DNA of 64,000 nucleotides from a virus: positions 1-64,000 of IMG/VR virus record IMGVR_UViG_3300017783_000010, one strand, 5' to 3'. Below the pieces are notes generated by a model. That model was not told where the DNA came from and made no database searches. It saw only the letters and a program-made list of their open reading frames with translations. How positions within the stretch are numbered: position 1 is the first letter of the stretch; every line of letters begins with the position of its first letter. Below, in pieces: positions 41,246-50,126 of the stretch. Position numbers and translations under genes: made by a program.

Positions 41246-41572
41246 CTAGTGCAAGTCGCTTTCATTTGCGGGCAATCTTAATAACTGCCGTACTAACGCA
41301 ATATAACTCATCTGTAATTGGCCAGAATACTTGCCAGAATATTCGTTACGAACATAGAACAAAGACTTACCATTAAGATTGTTATAATACCCAATACGAT
41401 ACTTACCATCTGAAAGATCAGTAATGATCTCTTCTCTGAATGATTTTAAGCCCCTATAAGGGGATATAAGTAATAAATAATCGGGAAGGTCTTTCAAAGT
41501 GTAATCTCTTCTTAGAGCCTTCTGTAGCTTCATTAAAAACAACTCTTTATCATGTAGCTGAGATATGAACAT
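41246..41572 (-). CDS. Hypothetical protein
   Basis: 108 residues (MFISQLHDKELFLMKLQKALRRDYTL...), helix-rich ends with a beta middle. 2 bp after the preceding gene. Unknown. Confidence 0.55.
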   Translation of the reverse strand: MFISQLHDKELFLMKLQKALRRDYTLKDLPDYLLLISPYRGLKSFREEIITDLSDGKYRIGYYNNLNGKSLFYVRNEYSGKYSGQLQMSYIALVRQLLRLPANESDLH

Positions 41573-41574
41573 AT

Positions 41575-41877
41575 CTATTTTTTAGTGTGTAATCTTACGA
41601 TATTCCCTAAGTAAATTCTTATCTGGCCACTTTTTTTGTACGGCACTAATTTTTTTGTGTATTGGACACACTTATAATATATATTATAAGTTTTTCTTTC
41701 TAGGTCATACCTAATAATTGGCGCAATGATCTTACCTATTTGGTAGTGATCCTCAATTATATCTCCTACCTTATAAGGATTATTCTTCTTTGCCTCCTCA
41801 AATAGCACTTTCTTTATATTATCTCTATATTCTCGCTCTAAATTAGCCATGCGAGTTTTAGCGTCAATTGAAATCAT
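41575..41877 (-). CDS. Hypothetical protein
   Basis: 100 residues; a helix, then YKVGDIIEDHYQIGKI, which looks like an SH3-like strand entry, then basic C-terminus. Unknown. Confidence 0.55.
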   Translation of the reverse strand: MISIDAKTRMANLEREYRDNIKKVLFEEAKKNNPYKVGDIIEDHYQIGKIIAPIIRYDLERKTYNIYYKCVQYTKKLVPYKKSGQIRIYLGNIVRLHTKK

Positions 41878-41941
41878 GATATCTATTTTTGATTCGAGTG
41901 TAATCTTACGATATTTTTGACATAAACCGTTATCTTTAATA

Positions 41942-42118
41942 CTACCTTACGTCTATTTCAACAATACTAACCATTCCGTCTTGTTGAACTTTTTCAAGTG
42001 TATAATTACACATACTCCAATCTTCTTCATCAATAGCCTTTTGAGCTTTTGACTTAGATGTAAAATAACCTTGTGCAACAGGCATTTCCCATTCGCACCA
42101 AATTTTGTAAATTGTCAT
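41942..42118 (-). CDS. Small hypothetical protein
   Basis: 58 residues (MTIYKIWCEWEMPVAQGYFT...), start at 42118. Trp-rich N-terminus and acidic helix EEDWSM. Unknown. Confidence 0.5.
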   Translation of the reverse strand: MTIYKIWCEWEMPVAQGYFTSKSKAQKAIDEEDWSMCNYTLEKVQQDGMVSIVEIDVR

Positions 42119-42140
42119 CTTTATTTATTTATTTTTTTAG

Positions 42141-42335
42141 TTAACAATAATAATCTCCTGATCTAATATCTTCAGGTAAGCTATCCCAAGAAGGTAAATC
42201 TCTTGAGTCAATATGCTGGGTATCTGACAAGCACACACCTCTAGGGATACCTTCTGGCGGCTTAATGAATGTAGTCCAAAGTTTCCCATCTGTTGTTCTG
42301 TACCAATACCTAATAATCAATCTATCTTTTGACAT
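42141..42335 (-). CDS. Small hypothetical protein
   Basis: 64 residues (MSKDRLIIRYWYRTTDGKLW...). Beta-rich start. Unknown. Confidence 0.5.
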   Translation of the reverse strand: MSKDRLIIRYWYRTTDGKLWTTFIKPPEGIPRGVCLSDTQHIDSRDLPSWDSLPEDIRSGDYYC

Positions 42336-42397
42336 ATAGTTAGTTTTTTATTCTATTGCAAGATAAGAACTTATTTCGTAATATGCAAGAGCTAGTA

Positions 42398-42952
42398 CTA
42401 ATTTAGTGACTCGATTATCACTAGCATCTCCGATACGTGAGCATCAATATCGAAATTACCTCTTCGGGCTATGATATTGTCAGGTGAACCTGCATAGCTA
42501 TTATGTTTTGACCGATTATCTTTTGAGGATAGATACTGTAGATTAGTATAGTGGCAACAGACCTTTACGTGATCTTCATTAGATAAATCGAACCAACTAA
42601 ACGGAATTATATGGTCAATATGTAAGTCTGTTAAATCTTCAGCACTTGGACACCCGTTCATGTGCCAAAAATCGTTAGCAGAGCAGCCTACTAATTTTAT
42701 TTTATCAGTATTTTGATAGTTATATAATAGTTTAGTGCTAATGCTTCTTACCCACTGCTTAGCATTTCTTTCCCTTCTTTGTAATTCCTTATAACTATTA
42801 TTATATTCTTCTAAAATAGCTAACATCTCTTTCTTAGTATACCTTTGTAATAGTTTTATCACTTCATCTCTGCTATATTCCCTCAACTTTTCTACGATAC
42901 CACTATATTTAGATGTATCTGATTTCTTGTTTTTACCTTTTAAACTGCTCAT
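42398..42952 (-). CDS. HNH endonuclease
   Basis: 184 residues from ATG 42952 (a start ten codons earlier is possible). C-terminal half holds DLHIDHIIPFSWF and NLQYLSSKDNRSKHN, the HNH beta-beta-alpha metal fold. N-terminal half is a basic helical region. First gene of the leftward operon behind the long leader; may be a homing or host-attack nuclease. Confidence 0.8.
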   Translation of the reverse strand: MSSLKGKNKKSDTSKYSGIVEKLREYSRDEVIKLLQRYTKKEMLAILEEYNNSYKELQRRERNAKQWVRSISTKLLYNYQNTDKIKLVGCSANDFWHMNGCPSAEDLTDLHIDHIIPFSWFDLSNEDHVKVCCHYTNLQYLSSKDNRSKHNSYAGSPDNIIARRGNFDIDAHVSEMLVIIESLN

Positions 42953-43198
42953 ATTATGTAACTTTAAAATTAAAAAGGCCACTTACCTTGCGGTAAGCAG
43001 CCGAGGAAATAAAGCTAATTCTTAACTTATATATTTATATATGTAGTATTTTCTATTTTTAATTTTAGCTTTAAGACCTCAACACATTCTATATATAAAA
43101 CGCATAACATATCAAAAAAGTTGCGTGAGGGTAAAAAAAATCAGAAAATAATTATATTTTTCTAATTGTCATAAATGACAACACCCAAATCTGGAAAA

Positions 43199-43263
43199 CG
43201 GAATTATTATAATTTTCTAGTCATGCAATATAGCATTAGCTTACTATTATAATACCTTGACTT
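43199..43263 (-). repeat. 65-bp perfect inverted repeat, right copy
   Basis: Exact reverse complement of 12760-12824. Read leftwards it lies in the untranslated leader of the HNH operon, mirroring the left copy. Confidence 0.95.
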
Positions 43264-43481
43264 ATTTTTAAAAAATCCATTTCTAAGTAATCTACCTATC
43301 AGGGTCTGGGCTTCGCCCAGTGGCGTTCGCCATTAGAAATAGTACGCCTATTAACTCTTTAGGAGAGAAGAATTTTTTTTGTTTTTTATTTAATTATTAA
43401 GAGCGTATAATTAAATTGCAATTGCTTTTTAAGTGCTTCGTACTTTCATACTGTTTGCTCGCATATTGCTTTCTTCTTTCA
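43199..43481 (-). promoter_or_regulatory. Long structured leader of leftward operon
   Basis: Homologous to the leader at 12560-12891 in opposite orientation. Shared blocks in transcription order: AGCACTTAA, AAAAAAATTCTTCTCTCC, then variable hairpins (here TGGCGAACGCCA and CTGGGCGAAGCCCAG), then the 65-bp element. No ORF. Confidence 0.6.
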
Positions 43482-43514
43482 CAAAGATAACACATACCTC
43501 TGGAAAAGCTGCAA
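43482..43514 (-). promoter_or_regulatory. Leftward early promoter
   Basis: On the minus strand TTG (43514-43512), 22-bp spacer, TATCTTTG (43489-43482). Starts the HNH operon about 530 bp upstream of its ATG. Confidence 0.6.
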
Positions 43515-43752
43515 GATTTCCGATTTATTTTTTAAAAACTTTGCTAGAAATAGCAATTCTGCTCGCATTGCACTCATTTACAAGCCCTTACAGATACAAA
43601 TATAATTAATTTTGCTCGCATTTTCAAGCAGTTATCCTTGTCTAATATCTTATTATGACTATTTCTGCACGCAATGCACGCTATGCCCTCAATAATTTGT
43701 CAGAATTAACATCCTAATTTATAAGCTATAAACTATAGGCTGCATATTTTTG

Positions 43753-43760
43753 TATATTTG
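43753..43760 (+). promoter_or_regulatory. Late promoter -7 element
   Basis: TATATTTG 17 bp before the lipoprotein ATG. No good TTG at the expected distance, so a phage factor may be needed. Confidence 0.5.
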
Positions 43761-43776
43761 TAAAAACAAAACTCAA

Positions 43777-44295
43777 ATGAAGTATTTAAAGTTATTATTC
43801 GTGGGTGGTGCAATCTTATTAGCAAGCTGTAGCTCCCAAGAGCAAGCAATGCGTGTAGGTAGACTATCTAAAGATGCGAAGACTACAAGCTTTGCCTATT
43901 CTGATCTAATTGAGGCACATTCACCTACTATTGATAGTATAGCTAAAGTAAGTTCCGATAAATATAAGAGGCAGACCGTTAAGATTGGAGGTCGTACTTA
44001 CTACCTATATTACCAATATACTATGAAGGCGAGTGTTACGCTGACACAATTTCCTATCACAAATGAGGAGGAGCTTGCAATTCGCAAGCAGTTTACCGAT
44101 AATGTAGTAGTAAGTCATAAGTATCTAACCAACTTGCGCCAAGAGTTCTCAGAAGATCAACTTCTTGATATTGTGGGGGATAAAGTAGAATGCTTTGATT
44201 CGGTAGATTTCTCTGTAAGAGATGTGGAATACATCTTAGAGCGTGTAGTATATAGCCAGAAACGTGATCCTAACACCCTAATTTTGCAGAAGTAA
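43777..44295 (+). CDS. Lipoprotein, late region
   Basis: 172 residues from ATG 43777. Lipoprotein signal (MKYLKLLFVGGAILLASC), lipobox LASC. The mature part contains a beta segment (RTYYLYYQYTMKASVTL) and a helical C-terminus. First late gene; the 1-bp chain overlaps show it is the operon head. Could be a spanin-like or exclusion lipoprotein; not proven. Confidence 0.6.
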   Translation: MKYLKLLFVGGAILLASCSSQEQAMRVGRLSKDAKTTSFAYSDLIEAHSPTIDSIAKVSSDKYKRQTVKIGGRTYYLYYQYTMKASVTLTQFPITNEEELAIRKQFTDNVVVSHKYLTNLRQEFSEDQLLDIVGDKVECFDSVDFSVRDVEYILERVVYSQKRDPNTLILQK

Positions 44296-44567
44296 TGGCA
44301 CGTACAATAACTATTAGAGGGTTTAAAGGTAAACTCACAAAGGCTACTGCAAAAGGTAAGAAGTGGAAATTTACTTACACCTATAAAGGTAAGAAGCGTT
44401 CAGTAAGTGCAGGAGCTAAGGGGTATAGTATATCGCCCGGCACTAAGCGTGGTGACAGCTACTGTGCTCGCAGTGCGGGGATCAAGCGTAAAAAGGGTGG
44501 CGGAGTAAGTCCTAATGATGTCGCTAGATATATGTGGAAGTGCAGACGTAAACGATCAGTAAGATGA
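44295..44567 (+). CDS. Small highly basic protein
   Basis: 90 residues, very Lys/Arg-rich, with GDSYCARSAGIKR and SPNDVARYMWKCRRK: two Cys. DNA-binding or virion role possible. Overlaps neighbours. Confidence 0.55.
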   Translation: MARTITIRGFKGKLTKATAKGKKWKFTYTYKGKKRSVSAGAKGYSISPGTKRGDSYCARSAGIKRKKGGGVSPNDVARYMWKCRRKRSVR

Positions 44568-44806
44568 TGAAGGAATATGATGAATTAGAAAGAGAGGCTC
44601 TTGAGTTTATTCAAAATTTAGCTGATGTAGGCATCGAATCTTTTAATGCTGATGCCTTCAAGCTATTTTGTGAGGATTTCTTTGAGAATAGAGAGAAAGG
44701 CTTAGGTGTTAAGTCTGGAGCGTTACACCCTAAAAAACGAGATACCAAGTTAGTAGTTAATGATATATTAGCTAAAAAAATTAGAATTGATGAAGGAACT
44801 GTTTGA
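44564..44806 (+). CDS. Small acidic protein
   Basis: 80 residues, acidic helix first (YDELEREALEFIQNL), basic C-terminus. Overlaps the endolysin start. Unknown. Confidence 0.5.
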   Translation: MMKEYDELEREALEFIQNLADVGIESFNADAFKLFCEDFFENREKGLGVKSGALHPKKRDTKLVVNDILAKKIRIDEGTV

Positions 44807-45236
44807 TTGTGTATTGAAGGAATATGCTTTGCATGAATCTCGTCCAGAGGTAGATAAGATTATTGATAGGTTTAATAATAAGTTTGATACAAACTTAAAT
44901 CCAGATGGTGATAAGACGGCATGGTGTTCTATCTATCTAAATATGAAAGCTTTTGATTTAGGGTATGAGCATTCTGGTTCCGCTTTAGCTCGCTCATGGA
45001 TTCGAGTGGGGGATGTAGTAACAGAGAATTGGCGAGATTTGTCTGAGACGGATATGGGTGATGTAGTTATATTATGGCGCAAGCAAAAGAGGGGAACTTT
45101 CGGCCATGTTGGTTTGTTAGTTACATATACTGATAAATATGTATATTTATTGGGTGCTAATCAGAATAATGAGGTAAACATTTCAAGGTATGCTAGAAAT
45201 AGAATATTGAGTGTAAACCACTTAAATAAGGGATAA
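44790..45236 (+). CDS. CHAP/NlpC-type endolysin
   Basis: 148 residues from ATG 44790. TIGR02594-like pattern: catalytic Cys46 in TAWCS, SALARSWIRVG, GDVVILWR, catalytic His106 in FGHVGLL, and ANQNNEVNISRY. A single-domain peptidoglycan amidase or endopeptidase. In the late operon, so the probable lysis enzyme. Confidence 0.82.
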   Translation: MKELFDCVLKEYALHESRPEVDKIIDRFNNKFDTNLNPDGDKTAWCSIYLNMKAFDLGYEHSGSALARSWIRVGDVVTENWRDLSETDMGDVVILWRKQKRGTFGHVGLLVTYTDKYVYLLGANQNNEVNISRYARNRILSVNHLNKG

Positions 45237-45550
45237 TGGAAGAGAGAGATATTGATTTAGATATTTTGGAAAGGCATATTCGCCTTATCAGAGAAACTTT
45301 CCCAAATGCTATTCATATAGCTAAAAATGGTTCTTGCATTCGCTTTGCAATGGTCTTAAAGAACTTATTTTCTAAAGGTAAGATATTATACAACCAGAAT
45401 CATGCTATATTTGAGTTACATGGCAGATATTTCGATATTACAGGGGAGGTAAGTATTTTTCACAATAAAGATACGTACCTTGAACTTACTACAGAAAATT
45501 TTGGTATTGAGATGATTGATCAATTATTAAACTTAAGATATGATAAGTAA
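45236..45550 (+). CDS. Papain-fold-like small protein
   Basis: 104 residues. NGSCIRFAMVLK, NHAIFEL and GRYFDITGE give a Cys-His-Asp order seen in a small phage family with papain-like fold. Activity not established. Confidence 0.55.
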   Translation: MEERDIDLDILERHIRLIRETFPNAIHIAKNGSCIRFAMVLKNLFSKGKILYNQNHAIFELHGRYFDITGEVSIFHNKDTYLELTTENFGIEMIDQLLNLRYDK

Positions 45551-45890
45551 AGACACATTAGTTAGTTTCACTACTGATTGTATAATGTTAAAAGAACTTT
45601 GTAATGATAATAATCTGTTACAGACTAGTGAGACAATTCTTGATACAAATTTGGGTAAAAGATTCTACAAAGAAATCTTAACTCAAAATGCTAAGTCTGC
45701 AGTTTTAGCCGACTACAAAGGTTTGAACTGGTATGAGTTACTTTCTGATATTATTGAGTTTGTTAAATTTGTAATTTCTAAGTTCTTTAATGATAAGTCG
45801 GGGGAATATAAAAAACCATCATGGAGTAGTTGGTTATCTATAGGTGTAAAGCTAGTTCGATTTGTTATTTTGTTTATTAAAAAGTATTAA
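45540..45890 (+). CDS. Hypothetical protein with C-terminal hydrophobic helix
   Basis: 116 residues; a Trp-rich region and a hydrophobic end (VKLVRFVILFIKKY). Possibly membrane-linked. Unknown. Confidence 0.5.
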   Translation: MISKDTLVSFTTDCIMLKELCNDNNLLQTSETILDTNLGKRFYKEILTQNAKSAVLADYKGLNWYELLSDIIEFVKFVISKFFNDKSGEYKKPSWSSWLSIGVKLVRFVILFIKKY

Positions 45891-46531
45891 TGCACTATAC
45901 AAACAGATATGGCAGAAAGCAAAGCGGCTTATTTTGGACATTAAGAGAGTTATTAAAGGAGGTTATGGTAGGTAAAGCGATTATAAAGGCCTTTAAGCAT
46001 ATATTTGCTGATAAGAAGGCAGTATACAAGTATCCAGATCGGATACTAGTTGAGAAGGTTAACAAATTTATAAAGGTTAACTGTAAGGAAGTAACTACAA
46101 AGTTAGGTTTTACCGAGTTCAGGCGCATTAAAGATAATTATTTCTCAATGACTACTGAGAGTGAAGAATTTATTGATAATCACCCTTTTGCCTCTGATAT
46201 TATGCAAGTATATTCAGATGCACTTGCAATAAGCCTAGATCATTTATATGATATGCTAGAGAATGAGGAGTTATCTGGTACATCCTATAAGAAGTATGAG
46301 ACATTGATAGAACGCTTACAGAAGTATATAGATTCTATTGATAAACCAGATGATGTACGTAGTGCTAACAGTATGCCTACAATAAATCTAAACTTATCTG
46401 TTCCTAAAGGGCTACAGATGGTGACATCAGAATCTCAGATGTTAGAGATAGAGAGTAAAACGCTAGAAACGCTAGAAACGCTAGAAACGCTAGATTTAGA
46501 AACGCCAAACGCTAACGATAATGAGGGTTAA
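45890..46531 (+). CDS. Terminase small-subunit candidate
   Basis: 213 residues, helical and basic in the first half, acidic TLE-repeat C-terminus. Two genes upstream of TerL; size and helical content fit a small terminase, but no motif is diagnostic. The C-terminal repeats (ETLETLETLE) coincide with an AACGCTAGA DNA repeat. Confidence 0.45.
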   Translation: MHYTNRYGRKQSGLFWTLRELLKEVMVGKAIIKAFKHIFADKKAVYKYPDRILVEKVNKFIKVNCKEVTTKLGFTEFRRIKDNYFSMTTESEEFIDNHPFASDIMQVYSDALAISLDHLYDMLENEELSGTSYKKYETLIERLQKYIDSIDKPDDVRSANSMPTINLNLSVPKGLQMVTSESQMLEIESKTLETLETLETLDLETPNANDNEG

Positions 46532-46690
46532 CGCAAATGAAACGGTAAACGTATATAAAGGTAGCGTTACTAACGTTTACGATGCAGATACTATAACGTT
46601 AGACTTGCGTTTAGGATTTGGTATCGTTTTACAGAACTTCAAGGTGCGTTTAGCTAGAATAGATGCTCCCGAAATTAGAGGAGAAGAACG
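46450..46690. repeat. AACGC-word cluster 4
   Basis: About ten AACGC/GCGTT words spanning the end of one gene and the start of the SNase gene, including four tandem 9-bp AACGCTAGA units. Confidence 0.85.
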
Positions 46691-46880
46691 AGAGAAAGGT
46701 ATAATAAGTAGAGATGCTTTGAGAGGGTTATTAAGTAATCGAGATGTAGAGGTATTGTTCATAGAAAAAGGTAAATACGGTAGATATATCTGTGAGATTA
46801 TGGTAGAGCACCACGATCAGTTTATAAATGTTTCTGATTGGTTGTTAGATAAGAACTTAGCAGATGTGTATACATACTAG
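46521..46880 (+). CDS. Staphylococcal-nuclease-like (SNase) enzyme
   Basis: 119 residues. YDADTITL (metal Asp), VRLARIDAPEIRG (Arg, Asp, Glu as in R35/D40/E43 of SNase) and KYGRY (R87 equivalent) are all present. No signal peptide, so intracellular. Upstream of TerL; may degrade host DNA. Confidence 0.85.
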   Translation: MRVNANETVNVYKGSVTNVYDADTITLDLRLGFGIVLQNFKVRLARIDAPEIRGEEREKGIISRDALRGLLSNRDVEVLFIEKGKYGRYICEIMVEHHDQFINVSDWLLDKNLADVYTY

Positions 46881-46881
46881 A

Positions 46882-47268
46882 ATGGGACAAGAGGATTTAA
46901 AATGGGTTAGTGCTGAAAGGGGTATTTATATATTTTGGATAGGTACATATTTTTACATAGGCCATTCTACAAATATTAGGAGAAGATTAAGAAGACATCT
47001 ATCTATGATGAAGAACGGCAAGCACTATAACAGACATATACAAAAGGCATGGGATTATGATAGGAATTTTGAGTTTAGTATTTTACATTCTTTTGATTTT
47101 GAAGCAAGCAAGGAATTACTTTATCATTGGGAGCAAAAGTTCTTAGATTTATTTTCAGCACACTTAAACTGTCTAAATGTAAGTAAGATAGCAAATTCAG
47201 TGCATTATAAGATTAGGAGGCAGAAAAAGGCAAGGAAAGGTATTATTGACCAGAGAGATTTTATATGA
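46882..47268 (+). CDS. GIY-YIG nuclease
   Basis: 128 residues from ATG 46882. GIYIFWIG...YFYIGHSTNIRRRLRRHL followed by a helix with the metal Glu in HWEQKFL. Single-domain homing- or repair-type nuclease. Overlaps terL by 4 bp. Confidence 0.85.
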   Translation: MGQEDLKWVSAERGIYIFWIGTYFYIGHSTNIRRRLRRHLSMMKNGKHYNRHIQKAWDYDRNFEFSILHSFDFEASKELLYHWEQKFLDLFSAHLNCLNVSKIANSVHYKIRRQKKARKGIIDQRDFI

Positions 47269-48515
47269 GTAATAAAAAAGACATAGCGATAACTACTCAA
47301 ACACTGGTAGGAGAATTTTCAAATGTATTTTGGCAATTGACTGCAAGTAGAAATGAAGGGTTTAGGATTACAGTACTACAAGGAGGTACAAGTAGCGGTA
47401 AAACTTATGCAGCTATGCAGTATATATTATTGCAGTGTATTACAAAACCTAATTATTTAGTTACCGTTGTAGCAAGTAGTTACCCTATTTTAAGGGTAGG
47501 TGCGTTACAAGATGCTCAAACTATTGTTAGTAATAGTGTACATATATCAAAGTTTATAAAACAGTTTAATAAATCTACTAATACCTACTTCTTTAACAAC
47601 GGATCAAAACTAGAATTTAGATCATTAGATAGCGGAGAACACGCAAAGGCAGGTAAGCGTTCCCTTTTATTTGTCAATGAGATTACTAGCGTACCAGAAG
47701 AGATTGTAAATGAGTTATTGATTAGAAGTAATGATGGAGCTATATTTGATTACAACCCAACAGCCCAATTTTATGTCCACACCAATTTTGTCCCCAGAGA
47801 GGACACTCAATTATTAATTTCTACCTACCGAGATAATCAATTTGTAAGTACGGCGGTAGTAGAGGAAATTGAAAAACTTAAGACTACAAACCCCAATCGT
47901 TATCGTGTATATGGCTTAGGATTAACAGGAGCTACAGATGATGTTATATATAGTAATATAGAATGGGTATTCCCTGAAAAGTTTCCTGAACCTTCCTTAC
48001 TCGATAAATATGCATTTGCTTTAGATTACGGATTCTCAAAAGACCCTACTGCAATTTTAGAATGTGGGGTATATAATAATAAACTATTTGCTAGACTACA
48101 CACTTACAGTAAGAATCTAAAATTGCAAGATATTGTAGACGAATTTAAAAGAATTGGTATAAGTAGGAGGGATGAGATAATTATGGATTACAGCCATGCT
48201 CAAGAGCAAAAAGTTATTCTTGAAAGGCAATATGGATATAATATCATAAAGGCTCGTAGAGGTAGAGGAGATATAGTATCAGGTATATCGCTCCTACAAG
48301 AACAATCTCTAGTATTATGTGACAACCAAGACAAAAATCTATTAAAAGAAACTAGAAATTATACTTGGAAAAAAAGAGGGGGTATAGTAACAGATAAACC
48401 AGTGGATGATTATAACCACGCATTAGACGCTTTAAGATACTATGCGTTAGAGAAGCTAGGGAAGCCTTCTTTAGGTAAATACAGGTATAATGATAACCCA
48501 ATATTCACATTTTAA
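47265..48515 (+). CDS. terL: Terminase large subunit
   Basis: 416 residues. Walker A GGTSSGKTYA (about 40-49), Walker B LLFVNEI (about 135-141), and RNase H-like nuclease Asp residues in FALDYGFSKDP (about 252), IIMDYSH and DDYNHALDALRYY. The packaging motor and headful or cos nuclease. Transcribed with the preceding nuclease genes. Confidence 0.95.
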   Translation: MSNKKDIAITTQTLVGEFSNVFWQLTASRNEGFRITVLQGGTSSGKTYAAMQYILLQCITKPNYLVTVVASSYPILRVGALQDAQTIVSNSVHISKFIKQFNKSTNTYFFNNGSKLEFRSLDSGEHAKAGKRSLLFVNEITSVPEEIVNELLIRSNDGAIFDYNPTAQFYVHTNFVPREDTQLLISTYRDNQFVSTAVVEEIEKLKTTNPNRYRVYGLGLTGATDDVIYSNIEWVFPEKFPEPSLLDKYAFALDYGFSKDPTAILECGVYNNKLFARLHTYSKNLKLQDIVDEFKRIGISRRDEIIMDYSHAQEQKVILERQYGYNIIKARRGRGDIVSGISLLQEQSLVLCDNQDKNLLKETRNYTWKKRGGIVTDKPVDDYNHALDALRYYALEKLGKPSLGKYRYNDNPIFTF

Positions 48516-48538
48516 AAAAAAAATATTTTATAATAATT

Positions 48539-49141
48539 ATGGCGAGCTTAACAAGTGTTATTGAAAAAAATGAGGGTATTTTTAAGTATAAGCAGTTGTA
48601 TGAAATTGCTTTAGCTTTATCAAAAATAGAATCTCATTTAGAAAGAAGAAAGCAGACTGCTGCATTAGTACAAATTTTTGCCGGTCTTAGTAGGGTATTT
48701 CCAGATGAGCAAGGGCTATTAGGCAGTCTACAAGCACATAGGGATATTAATTTAAAACATATAAATAAGTATGGGCTATTACGAGAGGACAGTAAAAAAA
48801 GACCTGTAAAATTTTTACATAAAAACGCTGAAAAGTTAGAGCCTCAGCATATTAGAGATGCTAAAGGGTGTGAAACGTGCGGCACTAGGCATAAAAATAA
48901 GAAGGTGGTAGAGCCTACTAAACCTACTAAAAAATATATTGCTAAAAAACAAGGAATTACAACTTCTTTTGAAACTTTTTCCCCTAAAAATGAAAGACAA
49001 GTTTTAGATACTTTTGGGAATAATAGTTCGGCAATGAGGGAGTTCTGTAAATTAAATGATATTCCTGTTAGGAATACTCAAGACCTAGACAAGTTAGCTT
49101 CTTTAATATACACCTTCTATAAAAACTTAAATAAGAATTAA
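48539..49141 (+). CDS. Hypothetical protein with CxxC
   Basis: 200 residues, helical N-terminus, a CETCGTRH motif near the middle and Lys-rich linker. Between TerL and the frameshift gene. Possible head-tail or chaperone role. Confidence 0.5.
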   Translation: MASLTSVIEKNEGIFKYKQLYEIALALSKIESHLERRKQTAALVQIFAGLSRVFPDEQGLLGSLQAHRDINLKHINKYGLLREDSKKRPVKFLHKNAEKLEPQHIRDAKGCETCGTRHKNKKVVEPTKPTKKYIAKKQGITTSFETFSPKNERQVLDTFGNNSSAMREFCKLNDIPVRNTQDLDKLASLIYTFYKNLNKN

Positions 49142-50126
49142 TGTTATTTAGTTTAACATATAAGGACAAGGATTATGATTTTTATCTCCCCTATGATGCT
49201 GGGGAGATAAAATACTCCCAGTATATAGATTACATTACGCTAAAGAAAAAGTACTTTTCTTTAGATGAAGATACTAATGAGTTATCTCTAAATAACGAGG
49301 AAGAATCTATACCTTACTTGATAGAGGCTATCCAAGTAATTTGTGGAAAGGGAGAATATTGGGAAGGCATACCAGTTTCAGAACCTAGTGATCTAGACAT
49401 TATGGACGATGTGGAATACTTCTTCGACTATGAAAGGGAAGATTTAACGATTTATAAACTATATACTCACATAAATAATATTCTGACTAGTCCAGATATA
49501 CCTGAAGTAGATAACACTTACGGTATCAAGTATAAAAACGAGGAATATTACTTAAACTATAATGAAGTAGTAGGAACCTTTTTAGGCGCAGATATGAAGT
49601 ACTCGACAGGGGAAGTGTTGACAATTTTAGAAGCACAAAGACTAGGTAATCAAGCTATTGAAAGGCATGGTGATCCAGAGGGAAGTATTGAATTTACCGT
49701 ATCTCTAAATGAGATGGCAGTACTATTAAGAAAGAAAGGAGAGGTGTTACCTTCTAGTAAGCAAGATAGAGATAAATTTATAAATACTAGGTCAGTTTTG
49801 TTTTCTGACTTACCTATGGATGTTGTATTTATCTGCAAAAGCTTTTTTTTTGCTATTTTGACAGATTATCTAAAACAAATGCATACAAATTCTTTTTTAA
49901 AGGTAAACCAAAACAAGGTAAAAGTGCTGCGGAAAACAGAAGTATAAGGGAATCTGAGGAGGAGCAAAAGCTTATATTTAAAGAGGTGGGATGGAATATG
50001 GTATATGAAAGTATAATTGATAGTAAGTGGTTTGAAAGCTCTAAAGAAACACCTTTTGAATCTGCATTTTACAGTAATTTTGAGGATGCTATTTTTAATT
50101 TAAGTAATAAAATCGCTACACAATGA
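49141..50126 (+). CDS. Structural/chaperone protein with -1 frameshift extension
   Basis: The zero frame is 268 residues (49141-49947). The -1 frame is open from 49809 to the TGA at 50124-50126 and continues with acidic coding sequence (KSAAENRSIRESEEEQ). Two slippery sites lie in the overlap: nine T (49843-49851) and the canonical T TTT TTA at 49893-49899, both in the right phase. A shift would give about 328 residues. The pattern matches tail-assembly chaperone pairs (lambda G/GT). The -1 end overlaps the next start. Confidence 0.75.
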
